Origin: Parvularcula sp. LCG005
Lineage (GTDB): Bacteria > Pseudomonadota > Alphaproteobacteria > Caulobacterales > Parvularculaceae
Length of the DNA: 64,000 nucleotides
Assembly (NCBI RefSeq): GCF_032930845.1
Contig: NZ_CP136758.1
Span: 2,371,001-2,435,000 of the forward strand
Reading direction: 5' to 3'
Position numbers and translations under genes: made by a program. Position 1 is the stretch's first letter. Each line of letters opens with the position of its first letter. The notes under the pieces were generated by a model. That model was not told where the DNA came from and searched no databases. It saw only the letters and a list, made by a program, of their open reading frames with translations. This document shows, one piece after another, positions 1 to 9,087 of this stretch.

Positions 1-342
1 CTCATAGGCCCCCGACCTCGCCTCAAATATGAGCCGGTCAATAGGATCGGTGGCAAAGTGCCCGAAATAAGCAATGCTGAAGAAAAGGGCGAAAGGCAAC
101 AGACCTAACCACCACCTTCTTCTCATCCGAAGGCCGCCCAAAATTAATCCGATTGCCGCTATCAAGACCCAAGTCGCAAGAAGTGGCATTGCAAGAAAAA
201 ACCACAAGGGTTCGAACCAGTAGCTCAGGGCGCTACCGGCGGCGGCCACAAGAAAAGTCATCACGGTCAGAATGGTCAATAACCAGGCCCAGACTCTGAG
301 CAATGAGGGGCCTTTTGCCGCCGCTGTCTTTTGCAATGTCAT
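1..342 (-). CDS. Partial multi-pass membrane protein, function unknown
   Basis: Only the first 114 codons are visible because the gene runs off the left edge. The ATG opens MTLQKTAAAK, and an in-frame TAG fifteen codons upstream limits any extension. Three hydrophobic stretches lie at about residues 16-37, 44-66 and 76-94. The basic loop RMRRRWW between the second and third is probably cytoplasmic. I recognise no family. The gene follows the 376-residue gene on the same strand by 71 bases, so the two may share a transcript. The reading frame, hydrophobicity and start are seen directly; membrane location is inferred. Confidence 0.6.
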   Translation of the reverse strand, partial: MTLQKTAAAKGPSLLRVWAWLLTILTVMTFLVAAAGSALSYWFEPLWFFLAMPLLATWVLIAAIGLILGGLRMRRRWWLGLLPFALFFSIAYFGHFATDPIDRLIFEARSGAYE

Positions 343-413
343 GCCCAGATAAAGACTGGGCTTTGCAGCGAAAATGCGGCGTATCTAAGCTCATGCTCGA
401 GAGACAACCGAAA

Positions 414-1544
414 TTACTCCGTGCCCGCCTCACCAGCGACAAGCCCATGACACGGCGCAACGTCGTCACTTTCTGGGTTGGACGTATAGAGCGGAAATAA
501 ATTTATGCCTTTGGGCCAGTATCCTCGTTCTTCTGTCCAGGCTTCGGCATAAGCCAGCTTCTTGTCGATCGCACGACGACACTCATCGCTCAGAACGCCA
601 TCAAGCTTCGCACTTACGGGGCCAAGTTCGCGGTGCCCCAAACGCTTGGCCGCCTCGACCATATAATAGGCGACGACCGTGGACTCGATATCCTCGCCGA
701 TTTTATCGTGCACATCCCAAGCGCAGTCAGCAGCGGTTTTGGACGAGGCACCGGCGATAAGCGCACAATGATTTTTCGCATTGTCGTCGCCATATTGGAT
801 CTCCGCCCAAAGCGCCCGCATCTGCTCAGGATCATCGCTAGGGTATTCCATGAAATCAAAATCGAGCAGAATACTTCGTCCAATGTCGTCGAACCGGGTT
901 CGTGGTGTCCGTAGCATCAATTTTTGAGCGATGCCGAACATACGCCGCGAACAGTCATTATAGTGAACCTTCAACAGATCGCGCATTGCCTTTGTCGTTG
1001 GATGATCCGGCGAGATTGCCGTCCGCAGAAAGCTATCGTTCGGGTAAAATACTTCAGCATAGCCAGAGTAGCGATAGGCACGTGCCCAGCCGCACTGCCA
1101 ACGCCAATCCGCTGCTTGACGAATACCCTCCTGCGCATACTGATCATCAAACAGCTGCAACTGATCCCACGTCACCTTCATATTGTGAAAGCGGCTGAAG
1201 CGAGTGGGTGACGTCATCTCCATGTCATCGGCGTATGTGCGCAGATACTGGGCATAGCCATTCGTCGTATTGGACGTGACATCAGCGCCCGAACTTTCGC
1301 CTGACCGGTTTTTTTGACACCCCTTCCCGTCGAAGACATCAGCGATGCGCCGCCACGCTTCAGGATCATTCGTCAAAAACGCCAGATCAATGAGGAGCAT
1401 GGCGCGGTCGCAATCCCCCGCGGCCACCGCCTCTTCATAGGCGGGCACCCAGTCGGGCGTGCGCCAGTCCTTTGGCGCAAGGAGCCAATAGGCGAACCCA
1501 ACCGCCAGCGCCAAAACCACCACCCCCAGCAAATATCTACGCAT
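414..1544 (-). CDS. Membrane-anchored protein of unknown function
   Basis: This 376-residue protein begins with MRRYLLGVVVLALAVGFAYW, a single N-terminal hydrophobic helix preceded by two arginines. It is either an uncleaved anchor or a signal peptide, leaving the rest in the periplasm. The segment after it (AAGDCDRAMLLIDLAFL, then DPEAWRRIADVFDGKGC) reads like a short Sel1/TPR-type helical repeat, but I cannot place the remainder in a family. Cysteines recur through the chain (GDC, GKGC, WQCGW, DECRR), compatible with disulfides outside the cytoplasm. No catalytic motif is visible. A partial membrane protein follows it on the same strand. Confidence 0.6.
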   Translation of the reverse strand: MRRYLLGVVVLALAVGFAYWLLAPKDWRTPDWVPAYEEAVAAGDCDRAMLLIDLAFLTNDPEAWRRIADVFDGKGCQKNRSGESSGADVTSNTTNGYAQYLRTYADDMEMTSPTRFSRFHNMKVTWDQLQLFDDQYAQEGIRQAADWRWQCGWARAYRYSGYAEVFYPNDSFLRTAISPDHPTTKAMRDLLKVHYNDCSRRMFGIAQKLMLRTPRTRFDDIGRSILLDFDFMEYPSDDPEQMRALWAEIQYGDDNAKNHCALIAGASSKTAADCAWDVHDKIGEDIESTVVAYYMVEAAKRLGHRELGPVSAKLDGVLSDECRRAIDKKLAYAEAWTEERGYWPKGINLFPLYTSNPESDDVAPCHGLVAGEAGTE

Positions 1545-1656
1545 GCCCGCCCCCCGAAATCGTCCTCAGAGCTTTGCATGCGACTTTCGCCCTGCCAACT
1601 AGCTTGAAGGGCATTGCCGCCCATCTCCCCGGCGAAAATACCCCCTTGCACTTAAA

Positions 1657-2868
1657 ATGAACATTGTTCATATTGGTGTTGCCGATGCGATCTTGTCGGT
1701 GATGGAGAGCGAAATGCGCAAATTGGTGTCAGTTCTTCCCTTTGGCCGCCTGGACCGGGGCACAGGTGAAATTAGCGGTGTGATGGCCGCGGTGTGCGGT
1801 GGCCTGACCTGCCTCACGGTCACCGCGATGGTCTGGCCCGACTATCTGACGACACCGGGCCTGCGCCACCTCTGGGCCCTGATTGATGTGCGGTCGGCGA
1901 TCACAGCCGGACTTATTGCAACCTACGCCTTTGCCCTGTGGAATATCGCCAATCGCGTCCGAAATCGTGGTGCCGTCATCGGTGTTGGCATGGGTGCTCT
2001 GGCCTTTGCTCTTGGCGGACCCGATGCCAAGCCGGTGTCCGCGGGCAGTCCTCTCCTGACCATCGGCCTCGACTGGTTGATCCTCGGCGTGCTGACCACC
2101 GGCCCCCTGTTTATCGCCGTTGAAAAAGCGCGACCCTTACGCAGGCGCCAGCCCATTTTCCGGGCCAAGTGGACCACCGATGCGATCTACTTCGTCGTCA
2201 ATCATTTGCTGGTCGGCGTCTTTGCCATTGTCACCCTCTGGATCGCTTCACACGCTTTCGGTTGGGCCAAAATTGATCGTGTCGCAGCTTGGGTCCAGGC
2301 CATGCCGCTCGCTGTGCAGTTCATCGTCATGTGGCTGGTGATCGATTTTGTGTTCTATTGGGGCCACCGCGCTTTTCACGAGCACCGCCTGTTCTGGCGC
2401 TTTCATTCCGTCCACCACTCGGCCGAGAAAATGGACTGGCTGGCCAGCTCACGGCTTCATTTTCTCGAATCCCTGTTCACCCGCAGCGCGACCGTCCTGC
2501 CGGTCTACCTTCTGGGATTCAGCGATGCCGCCATCGGGATCTATCTTGTCTATATCGGCATTCACGCAACGCTTCTGCACGTCAACGCCGACATCACTTT
2601 CGGGCCGTTCGAACACATTATCGTCAGTCCAAAGAACCACCATTGGCACCATGCGAAAGAAGCCGAAGGCGTCAACAAGAACTATGCCTCGCAATTCGCT
2701 ATCTATGACCGGATTTTCGGCACCTACTACAATCCCGATCATTGGCCCAAAGCCTATGGTGTCATGGCCAATGATGTTCCCCAGAGTTTCAAGGGACAAT
2801 TGCTTCATCCCTTCACCAAGCGCGACCATACCGGGTGGGCTGCCGCCAAACCGCCACGGCGCAGCTGA
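1657..2868 (+). CDS. Sterol desaturase / fatty acid hydroxylase family protein
   Basis: This 403-residue integral membrane protein has the histidine clusters of the di-iron fatty-acid hydroxylase superfamily: HRAFHEH near residue 236, HSVHH near 251 and HHWHH near 328. These clusters bind two irons and activate oxygen for hydroxylation or desaturation of a lipid at the membrane. Several hydrophobic segments precede and surround them (about 45-60, 85-100, 130-152, 178-200, 215-235). The first ATG is used here; MESEMR, fifteen codons on, is another possible start. The substrate cannot be read from sequence: sterols, carotenoids, hopanoids and ornithine lipids are all modified by relatives. It has no operon partner and ends 23 bases from a convergent gene. 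Confidence 0.85.
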   Translation: MNIVHIGVADAILSVMESEMRKLVSVLPFGRLDRGTGEISGVMAAVCGGLTCLTVTAMVWPDYLTTPGLRHLWALIDVRSAITAGLIATYAFALWNIANRVRNRGAVIGVGMGALAFALGGPDAKPVSAGSPLLTIGLDWLILGVLTTGPLFIAVEKARPLRRRQPIFRAKWTTDAIYFVVNHLLVGVFAIVTLWIASHAFGWAKIDRVAAWVQAMPLAVQFIVMWLVIDFVFYWGHRAFHEHRLFWRFHSVHHSAEKMDWLASSRLHFLESLFTRSATVLPVYLLGFSDAAIGIYLVYIGIHATLLHVNADITFGPFEHIIVSPKNHHWHHAKEAEGVNKNYASQFAIYDRIFGTYYNPDHWPKAYGVMANDVPQSFKGQLLHPFTKRDHTGWAAAKPPRRS

Positions 2869-2891
2869 GGGCCATGGGCGGACGTCCTGTC

Positions 2892-3707
2892 CTATCGGGC
2901 GCCCGCCGACGATGGACACTGCACCGGCTTATCGTCGATGAGAATGTCATCGATCCAAAGGGTGCGCGGCTCGTCTTCCTGATAGGCCTCCCACCCCAGT
3001 TTCAACGTGTCGATATTCGGCATGTCCCACGGAAAATCTGCAGGCTGATGAAGGCAGCCCTGACCCCTCCCATCTACCGTCAGCGCAGGACGGTTTCGAC
3101 CGTCCACGTCAATGGTCCAGCGATTGGCAGCACCGTCAAATCCAAAAGCGACACAAGCCCACCGACCCGTGGGCAGGACATCATCATCGGCGCCGTGCTG
3201 CCAGCAGTCCGACCCCATGGCACCTTCCTTCCAATAAAATTCCGGCGTCTCATAATTGGCCATCATCCGGCTGCCGACAAACGCGCCATCAACCACCACC
3301 GGATGCTGTCCGCCATAGCGGAGCATCACCTGATGGCCATCGGCATGCTGACCGCTGGCCTCTATCATCGTCCAATGGACGGGGGTTTCAGGCGTCGCAT
3401 CGAGCCATAACCAAAAACGCCCAAAAACGGATTCCCTGAGTTCGGCAAATAAGGGCGCGCCAGAGAATAAGAGAAAGCCGGTGGGCTTGCCGCCGGCGCT
3501 GGCGATCCTCAGCGATGCGGCCCCACCGTGCGCTTTGGTCCGGTCGACGGTCAGTTCAGCCTCCCCGCTGAATGCCACCGCCAGATCAACGTCGGCTCCT
3601 TCGAAATCCTGACAAGCCAGCACGCCCGTGCATGGCAGAGGCTGGGCCGAGATCGCAGGCGACAGCATTCCCCATGACGCCGCCAGCACTGTCAGTATTT
3701 TTTTCAT
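2892..3707 (-). CDS. Secreted protein, possible concanavalin/LamG-like fold
   Basis: The protein starts MKKILTVLAASWGMLSPAIS, a clear Sec signal peptide with cleavage expected near AISA-QP. An ATG four codons upstream is also possible, and neither start has a good Shine-Dalgarno sequence. The mature part of about 250 residues is rich in Trp and Gly, with WACVAFGFDGAANRWTIDVD and a C-terminal RTLWIDDILIDD. This alternating-strand pattern is common in jelly-roll carbohydrate-binding or polysaccharide-lyase-like proteins. That resemblance is my inference; no catalytic residue is identifiable. Several cysteines (LACQDF, SDCWQ, GQGC, VQC) suggest disulfides in the periplasm or outside the cell. 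Confidence 0.55.
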   Translation of the reverse strand: MKKILTVLAASWGMLSPAISAQPLPCTGVLACQDFEGADVDLAVAFSGEAELTVDRTKAHGGAASLRIASAGGKPTGFLLFSGAPLFAELRESVFGRFWLWLDATPETPVHWTMIEASGQHADGHQVMLRYGGQHPVVVDGAFVGSRMMANYETPEFYWKEGAMGSDCWQHGADDDVLPTGRWACVAFGFDGAANRWTIDVDGRNRPALTVDGRGQGCLHQPADFPWDMPNIDTLKLGWEAYQEDEPRTLWIDDILIDDKPVQCPSSAGAR

Positions 3708-3719
3708 CGACAACACCAT

Positions 3720-3750
3720 AAAAAACCCCGCGCCAACATGGCACGGGGTC
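3720..3750 (-). terminator. Rho-independent terminator after the acyl-CoA dehydrogenase gene
   Basis: Read on the minus strand, ACCCCG plus GCC-type arms form a ten-position stem with one mismatch and a five-base loop, followed by six T residues. It sits just downstream of the acyl-CoA dehydrogenase stop and immediately before the start of the secreted-protein gene, so it separates the two units. Confidence 0.7.
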
Positions 3751-3778
3751 TGTCGTCAGCCAATAATGGCAGGGCAGA

Positions 3779-5566
3779 TCAGAACGCCTCGGCATCCAGC
3801 GCCATGACGCTGTCGGCCCCCGCCTTGACCCGAGCCAAGTGCACCGAGGCTTCCGGCAAAACGCGATCGAAGAAATACCGCGCCGTGATCAGCTTGTTGG
3901 CATAATGGGGATCGCTGTCGCCGGATTTCTCATGGGCGACCTTCGCCATCATGGCCCACATATAGCTGTAGGTCATCAGTGCGAAGAGGTGGAGGAAGTC
4001 ATGAGCCCCGGCCCCGGCGTTATTGGGGTTCGCCATCCCGTTCATGCCGAGCCACTGTATCGCTTCCTGCACCTGCGCCTTGGTCGCCACCATCTTGTCG
4101 ATCTGGCCGTCGAGATCATCGTTCAGGCCTTTATTGTCCTTCGCCCACTGATCAATATCGGCAAAGAAGGTCTGCCAGTAGCGGCCGCCTTCGGCCATCA
4201 GCTTACGGCCGACCAGGTCGAGCGCCTGAATACCGTTGGTCCCTTCGTAGATCATGGTGATCTTGGTGTCGCGGACGAACTGGGACATGCCCCATTCTTC
4301 CACATAGCCAGAGCCGCCAAAGACCTGCATCGCGTCGGCCGTTCCCTGGAAGCCCTTATGCGTCTGATACGCTTTGATGATCGGTGTCAGGAGCGCCATG
4401 AAATCTGACGCCTTCTGGCGCGTGCCTTCGTCTTCCGCCTTGTGCGACAGGTCTTCCTGCAGCGCCGCCCAGAAGGTCAGCATCCGCGCGCCCTCGACGA
4501 ATACGCGCGTATCCATCAGCATGCGGCGGACGTCGGGGTGCACGATGATCGGATCCGCGGGCTTGTCCGGCGCCTTGGCACCGGTCAGCGCACGCGACTG
4601 CAGCCGGTCGCGAGCAAAGGCCGCAGCGTTCTGGTTGGCGACCTCTGCCTGGGCGAGGCCCTGCAGGCCGACCCCCATGCGGGCTTCGTTCATCATGATG
4701 AACATCGCGCGCATGCCCTTGTTTTCCTCGCCGACGAGATAACCGGTAGCGCCATCATAGTTCATGACGCAGGTCGCATTGCCGTGAATGCCCATTTTCT
4801 CTTCAAGGCCGCCGCAGCTGACTGCATTGCGATCGCCCAGCGAGCCATCATCACCGACCATGAATTTCGGCACGATAAACAAGGAAATCCCCTTGATCCC
4901 TTCCGGTGCGCCTTCAATCCGCGCCAGGACGAGATGGATGATGTTGTCCGACATGTCGTGCTCACCGGCGGAGATCCAGATCTTGGAGCCGGTGATCTTG
5001 TAGCTGCCGTCACCCTGAGGCACGGCCTTGGTCCGGATGAGCCCCAGATCGGTACCGCATTGCGGCTCGGTCAGGTTCATGGTGCCGGTCCACTCGCCGG
5101 TGGTCATCTTTGGCAGATATTTCTGCTTCTGCTCGTCCGACGCATTGGCGTGGATGGCGCGCCAGGCGCCGCCCGACAGACCGGGGTACATGCCGAACGC
5201 CTGATTTGCCGAGGACGTCATCTCGGCCACGCAATAGGCCAGGGTCAGGGGCAGCCCCTGCCCGCCATATTCCGGGTCCATTGCAATGGAGCCGAACCCG
5301 TTCTCGCAGAACTGTTGGTACGCGTCCTTGAAGCCAGTCGGGGTGGTCACCGACCCGTCAGGCATCCGCGTACAGCCTTCCTTGTCACCAATGACGTTCA
5401 GCGGCGTCAGCACATCCCGATGCCATTTGCCGCTTTCTTCGAGAAAGGCGTCGATCACGTCCGGCGTCGCATCCGCGAAGCCCGGCAGGTTCGAATACGT
5501 CTGTAGGTTCAATACATCATGCAGGAGGAATTGCATGTCACGGACGGGAGGATTGTAGATGGGCAT
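3779..5566 (-). CDS. Acyl-CoA dehydrogenase, DmdC-like long subfamily
   Basis: At 595 residues this is about 200 longer than the classic acyl-CoA dehydrogenase. It has the extra N-terminal segment (MPIYNPPVRDMQFLLHDV) and C-terminal extension typical of the subfamily that includes 3-methylmercaptopropionyl-CoA dehydrogenase DmdC and many beta-oxidation paralogues. The FAD-binding middle domain shows MNLTEPQCGTDLG and KIWISAGEHD. The catalytic glutamate is expected in MIYEGTNGIQALDL near residue 445. The enzyme oxidises an acyl-CoA to the enoyl-CoA and passes electrons to ETF. There are no pathway neighbours, so the substrate is open; a straight- or short-chain acyl-CoA is the safe description. 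It appears monocistronic and ends at a terminator. Confidence 0.9.
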   Translation of the reverse strand: MPIYNPPVRDMQFLLHDVLNLQTYSNLPGFADATPDVIDAFLEESGKWHRDVLTPLNVIGDKEGCTRMPDGSVTTPTGFKDAYQQFCENGFGSIAMDPEYGGQGLPLTLAYCVAEMTSSANQAFGMYPGLSGGAWRAIHANASDEQKQKYLPKMTTGEWTGTMNLTEPQCGTDLGLIRTKAVPQGDGSYKITGSKIWISAGEHDMSDNIIHLVLARIEGAPEGIKGISLFIVPKFMVGDDGSLGDRNAVSCGGLEEKMGIHGNATCVMNYDGATGYLVGEENKGMRAMFIMMNEARMGVGLQGLAQAEVANQNAAAFARDRLQSRALTGAKAPDKPADPIIVHPDVRRMLMDTRVFVEGARMLTFWAALQEDLSHKAEDEGTRQKASDFMALLTPIIKAYQTHKGFQGTADAMQVFGGSGYVEEWGMSQFVRDTKITMIYEGTNGIQALDLVGRKLMAEGGRYWQTFFADIDQWAKDNKGLNDDLDGQIDKMVATKAQVQEAIQWLGMNGMANPNNAGAGAHDFLHLFALMTYSYMWAMMAKVAHEKSGDSDPHYANKLITARYFFDRVLPEASVHLARVKAGADSVMALDAEAF

Positions 5567-5875
5567 GGGCGTTTTCCTTTACCCGCTACCGGTCTTTCGC
5601 CGACCGGTGCGAAACGATTATTTGCTTTTCCGTCCGAACCTAATCACTTTTCCTGCTAGTAGCAAAGATGACCGGTCGGCGCGGTTGCGGCGTTTATGCC
5701 GCGAAACGACGAGAATGGCACGCTGATCACTGCAGGATTGCGATCAGGTTAAGCAAAGTTAGCAATTTGTTAAAAGCACGGGTTCACGTTAACCGCGAAA
5801 CAGAATATCGCTGACGCGTACGGATTGCGTCCGTGGTAAAAGACAAGACCGTTAGAGGCTTTAAGAGGGCGGCAC
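5567..5875. promoter_or_regulatory. Divergent promoter region between the acyl-CoA dehydrogenase and PodJ-like genes
   Basis: This 309-base gap separates two divergent genes and must hold both promoters. The half nearest the PodJ-like gene is AT-rich and has several TTAA/GTTAAC elements, including one good CtrA-type box. The half nearest the dehydrogenase contains the inverted pair ACCGGTC...GACCGGT (about 5590-5610 and again near 5670), which could bind a repressor. I see no small gene here. Promoter hexamers were not assigned. Confidence 0.4.
5759..5773 (+). promoter_or_regulatory. Candidate CtrA-binding box upstream of the PodJ-like gene
   Basis: The sequence reads TTAG, seven bases, TTAA, one mismatch from the alphaproteobacterial CtrA consensus TTAA-N7-TTAA. 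It lies about 105 bases before the start codon of the PodJ-like gene. Cell-cycle control of polarity genes by CtrA is established in Caulobacter; control of this gene is my inference. A short AT-rich motif of this kind can arise by chance. Confidence 0.4.
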
Positions 5876-8209
5876 ATGAAGTCGAATGTCCCGTGGAGTG
5901 TTAAGGGTATTGACCCCGAAGCCCGCGTCGTTGCGAAAGAAGCGGCGAAAAAAGCTGGTATGACACTCGGCGAATGGATGACCTCCATGATCAATGAGGT
6001 CGGACCCGAAGGTGTGCCAACAGAGAAAACGGCCGACACGACGGACAGCCCGCCAAAGACGGGTGTGGCCCCGGAGCAGCTGCGGGCTGTTGTCGACAGC
6101 CTCAACCGGCTGAATGAGCGCCTCAAGGCGACAGAGGAAAACCTCAAGAAAACCGAGGACAAGTCGCGCCAGGCCGTGGGCGGGCTGAATCATGGGCTGG
6201 AGACCGTCTTTGAACGGCTCAAGCGAATCGAAAAGGCGCGCGAAGCGGGCACCTCCCCGGACATTGTCGACCGGGTGGAGAAACTTGAAACCTCTGACGC
6301 CGACCGCGAACGGATTGAAAGTCTCAGGGCCCTCGAACGCGCCCTGACCCAGATGATCGATCAGTTCGAATCAACGCGGAACGAGGCAATCTCCCGAGTT
6401 GCGAAGAACGAAGAGGCGGTCGCCCGCCTTGATGCCCGCGTTGACGATATCGACACGCGCATGGCGGCCCAGTTCCAGGAAGTGCATGACGCCATGGAAA
6501 CGGTCGGGCAGCAGCTCGACCAGACCGAGCGGACAGCAAAAGCCGTCATGCTGGAAGCCAGGGAAGCGGCCAACTCGACCGACGAGGAATTTGTCGAGCG
6601 CACCGGCAAGAAGCTCCAGCTGCTTGGCAATGAGATCAAACGGTCGGGCGACCAGATCGCTGCCGTCGAACAGATGGTTTCGTCCCTGTCGAACAAGATT
6701 GAGGATGCAGAGCGCCGGTCAGCCGAAGGAATCGCGGAAATTGCCGTCGACCTGACATCACTGCGTGATGAGTTTGCCCAAGGGCAGGAAGCGGCCAGCG
6801 CCAGCGAGGATCTGCGTCGGGCTACCGCCGATGCGGAGGAGACCGTCGCAACACTGCAACGCTCCTATGACGAAATGCTGGCCCGGCTCGAAGGCCGGTC
6901 CCTGCCGGCGGACGAGGCGGACGGTTCTGAGGACGATGACGCCGGTGAGGCGGAGGCCCCTGCCGCGGCAGCATTGGCCGCAGCGCCCGAGCAGGTTTCA
7001 TCACCCGCCGATGACTTCAACGAGGCTGGCGGTGAAGATGAATTTGACGCTGTCTTTGGCGGCGCCGGTGCGTCCGGGGCGCCGACCACGGTAGAAGATG
7101 AGCCAGATGACGCGCCAGCTCATGCTGCGGCAATAGCAATTGGCGAGGCGGAACCTGCGGCAACGACCGAGGAGACGCCAGCGGACGATACGCCCAAGCC
7201 GCTGACGGCGCGCGAAAAAATCCTTGCTGCTGCCAAGGCGCGTAAGGAACGTCTGGAACGCGAGAACGCGGCTGAACAACAGGCCGATGCGCCTGACGAA
7301 GGCATGCCTGCGGAAATCATCGCTGAAGACACGCCGTTCACCGCGACAGACGAACCGACAGTTCATACCGAGGATGACGAGACTGACACTGCCCAGAACC
7401 GCAAACTCGGCCTGCCACTCGTGGCGCTGTTGGCCGTATTGCTGGCCGCCATGATCGGCGGCGCGGTGATCTTCTTCGGCGCGAGCCAACAGGAGACGAC
7501 GTCGACCGAACAGACCTCGACGAGTGACCCGGCCAACGAGCCGGCACCGGTGGCGGCCAAGTCGCCACGGACCGAGAGCGAGAGCACCTCATCGCGCGCA
7601 ACCGTCAATGAAGGCGGGATCGATGGCAGCGCGCTTTATGCTCGCGGCAAGATGCTGCTGAACAATGCCACCTCTGACAGCGATCGCTCAGAGGCGTTTG
7701 CAGCATTCCAGGAAGCGGCTTTTGCCGGTTACGTTCCCGCGCAGTACCGTCTGGGCGACATGTATTTTAATGGCCTTGGCACGTCGCAAAACCTGCCTGC
7801 AGCCAAAAAATGGTTCACCGATGCGGCCCTGTCCGGCAATGCGGCAGCCATGCACCGCCTTGGCACGCTGGCGATCAATGAAGATTTTGAGGGCGAAGAT
7901 ATCGACCTCGCCATCGAATGGTTTTCACGCGCCGCCGACTATGGCGTGATCGATAGCATGTACAATCTGGGCTACCTCTACGACCCGTCGGTCAATCGCC
8001 TACCCGTCGATATGCGCGATGCTGCCAAATCCTATCGCTGGTATATGCTGGCATCCCGTCAGGGGGACCCGCAGGCACCAATTGATGGGGCGAATGTGGC
8101 AGTGAATCTGGACCAGGCCGTGCTCGACCGGATTGATGCCGAGGTCGCCAACTGGCGCCCGGTTCCTTTCGATCCAGCCGTGAATGACGGCCTGCAACTC
8201 GTCGAGTAG
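5876..8209 (+). CDS. podJ: PodJ-like polar localisation factor with coiled coil, TM segment and Sel1 repeats
   Basis: This 777-residue protein opens with PWSVKGIDPEAR...AAKKAGMTLGEWM, which matches the conserved N-terminal motif of the polar organelle development protein PodJ. Residues of about 60-330 are strongly heptad-like and charged (coiled coil). Next comes an acidic, Ala/Pro/Glu-rich linker of about 340-500. One transmembrane helix (KLGLPLVALLAVLLAAMIGG, about 510-535) is followed by a periplasmic part with Sel1 repeats (YARGKMLL, AQYRLGDMYFNGLG, AMHRLGTLA, SMYNLGYLYD; about 587-710). The domain order is the same as in PodJ, but the protein is shorter and I see no C-terminal peptidoglycan-binding domain. 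Expected role: scaffold for polar signalling proteins. The gene symbol is given on architecture only. Confidence 0.7.
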   Translation: MKSNVPWSVKGIDPEARVVAKEAAKKAGMTLGEWMTSMINEVGPEGVPTEKTADTTDSPPKTGVAPEQLRAVVDSLNRLNERLKATEENLKKTEDKSRQAVGGLNHGLETVFERLKRIEKAREAGTSPDIVDRVEKLETSDADRERIESLRALERALTQMIDQFESTRNEAISRVAKNEEAVARLDARVDDIDTRMAAQFQEVHDAMETVGQQLDQTERTAKAVMLEAREAANSTDEEFVERTGKKLQLLGNEIKRSGDQIAAVEQMVSSLSNKIEDAERRSAEGIAEIAVDLTSLRDEFAQGQEAASASEDLRRATADAEETVATLQRSYDEMLARLEGRSLPADEADGSEDDDAGEAEAPAAAALAAAPEQVSSPADDFNEAGGEDEFDAVFGGAGASGAPTTVEDEPDDAPAHAAAIAIGEAEPAATTEETPADDTPKPLTAREKILAAAKARKERLERENAAEQQADAPDEGMPAEIIAEDTPFTATDEPTVHTEDDETDTAQNRKLGLPLVALLAVLLAAMIGGAVIFFGASQQETTSTEQTSTSDPANEPAPVAAKSPRTESESTSSRATVNEGGIDGSALYARGKMLLNNATSDSDRSEAFAAFQEAAFAGYVPAQYRLGDMYFNGLGTSQNLPAAKKWFTDAALSGNAAAMHRLGTLAINEDFEGEDIDLAIEWFSRAADYGVIDSMYNLGYLYDPSVNRLPVDMRDAAKSYRWYMLASRQGDPQAPIDGANVAVNLDQAVLDRIDAEVANWRPVPFDPAVNDGLQLVE

Positions 8210-8227
8210 CGACCAGCCAGCCCTCGT

Positions 8228-8938
8228 TCAGGTGGTGATGAACTGACGCTTGCCGTCAGTCAGCACCACTGCTGTCAACTTTGATGTCCAGACGGCACCG
8301 GTATCGACATTGATCCGCCATGCGAGATTGTCGACTTTCTTCACCGGCGTGTGCCCGTGCACGATGATGTGATCGGGGAATTTGCCTTCGCCTTCGGCAA
8401 AGAACGGGTCGCGGATCCATAAGAGATCCCGCTCGATCTGTTCGTCCAGCCCGCGCGACGGGTCAACACCCGCATGGACAAAGACATAGGGCCCGGCATC
8501 AAACCGCGTGGGCAGCGACATCAGAAAGTCGAAATGGGTGTCAGGCAGGGCCGCGGCCAGCTCCCTCTGTGTCTTGTCGAGGTCGTAGGGAAAGTCGAGC
8601 TTCACCCCGTAGCTGTCCAGCGTCTGCTCGCCGCCCCATTCAACCCACCCCTCAGCTCCCTCGCCCACGGCGAGAAAATCGAGCATGGCCTGTTCGTGAT
8701 TGCCGCGCAGGAAAACGGTGCCCGGCCGTTCCAAAGCCAGCGCGGTCAGCGTTTCGATCACGCCGCGGCTGTCGGGGCCGCGATCAACATAATCGCCCAG
8801 AAAAACCAGCCGATAAGGCTTCGTCCCCATCTTGCGCTCAATCTTGGCCAACAGCTTCTGCAGCAGCGTGTTACAGCCGTGAATGTCGCCAATAGCGACC
8901 AGTGCCTCTTCGGGCGGGGCGGGGGTAATATCTGTCAT
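8228..8938 (-). CDS. Serine/threonine-type metallophosphoesterase (PPP family)
   Basis: The protein has the full set of PPP metallophosphoesterase motifs: GDIHGC, GDYVDRGPDS, LRGNHEQ, HAGVDPS and HGHTPVKK. These ligate a two-metal centre and hydrolyse phosphomonoesters or dinucleoside polyphosphates. Bacterial relatives include PrpA/PrpE and ApaH-like enzymes, and sequence alone does not pick between protein and nucleotide substrates. I use the ATG giving MTDITPAPP, which sits just before the catalytic domain. In-frame ATGs 10 and 28 codons upstream (8968, 9022) could give up to 264 residues; none has a convincing ribosome site. It is convergent with the PodJ-like gene and divergent from the GalE-like gene. 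Confidence 0.85.
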   Translation of the reverse strand: MTDITPAPPEEALVAIGDIHGCNTLLQKLLAKIERKMGTKPYRLVFLGDYVDRGPDSRGVIETLTALALERPGTVFLRGNHEQAMLDFLAVGEGAEGWVEWGGEQTLDSYGVKLDFPYDLDKTQRELAAALPDTHFDFLMSLPTRFDAGPYVFVHAGVDPSRGLDEQIERDLLWIRDPFFAEGEGKFPDHIIVHGHTPVKKVDNLAWRINVDTGAVWTSKLTAVVLTDGKRQFITT

Positions 8939-9087
8939 GAGCTCCTGCACATAGGGAGTATGCGTCATGGCGTCGAGGTTCCAGTCAAATGCGTGGGTAC
9001 AAACAGGCGCAAACGCGGTCATCCGTTGGCAGGATCGATGATTTGGCCTAAGGCCAAGGGCGCCTACGGTTTGTTGGAGGATGTGAG

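Noticed and set aside
4442-5506. Plus-strand open frame of 354 codons opposite the acyl-CoA dehydrogenase
   Set aside because: The translation has no membrane, signal or domain features, whereas the opposite strand encodes a complete enzyme.
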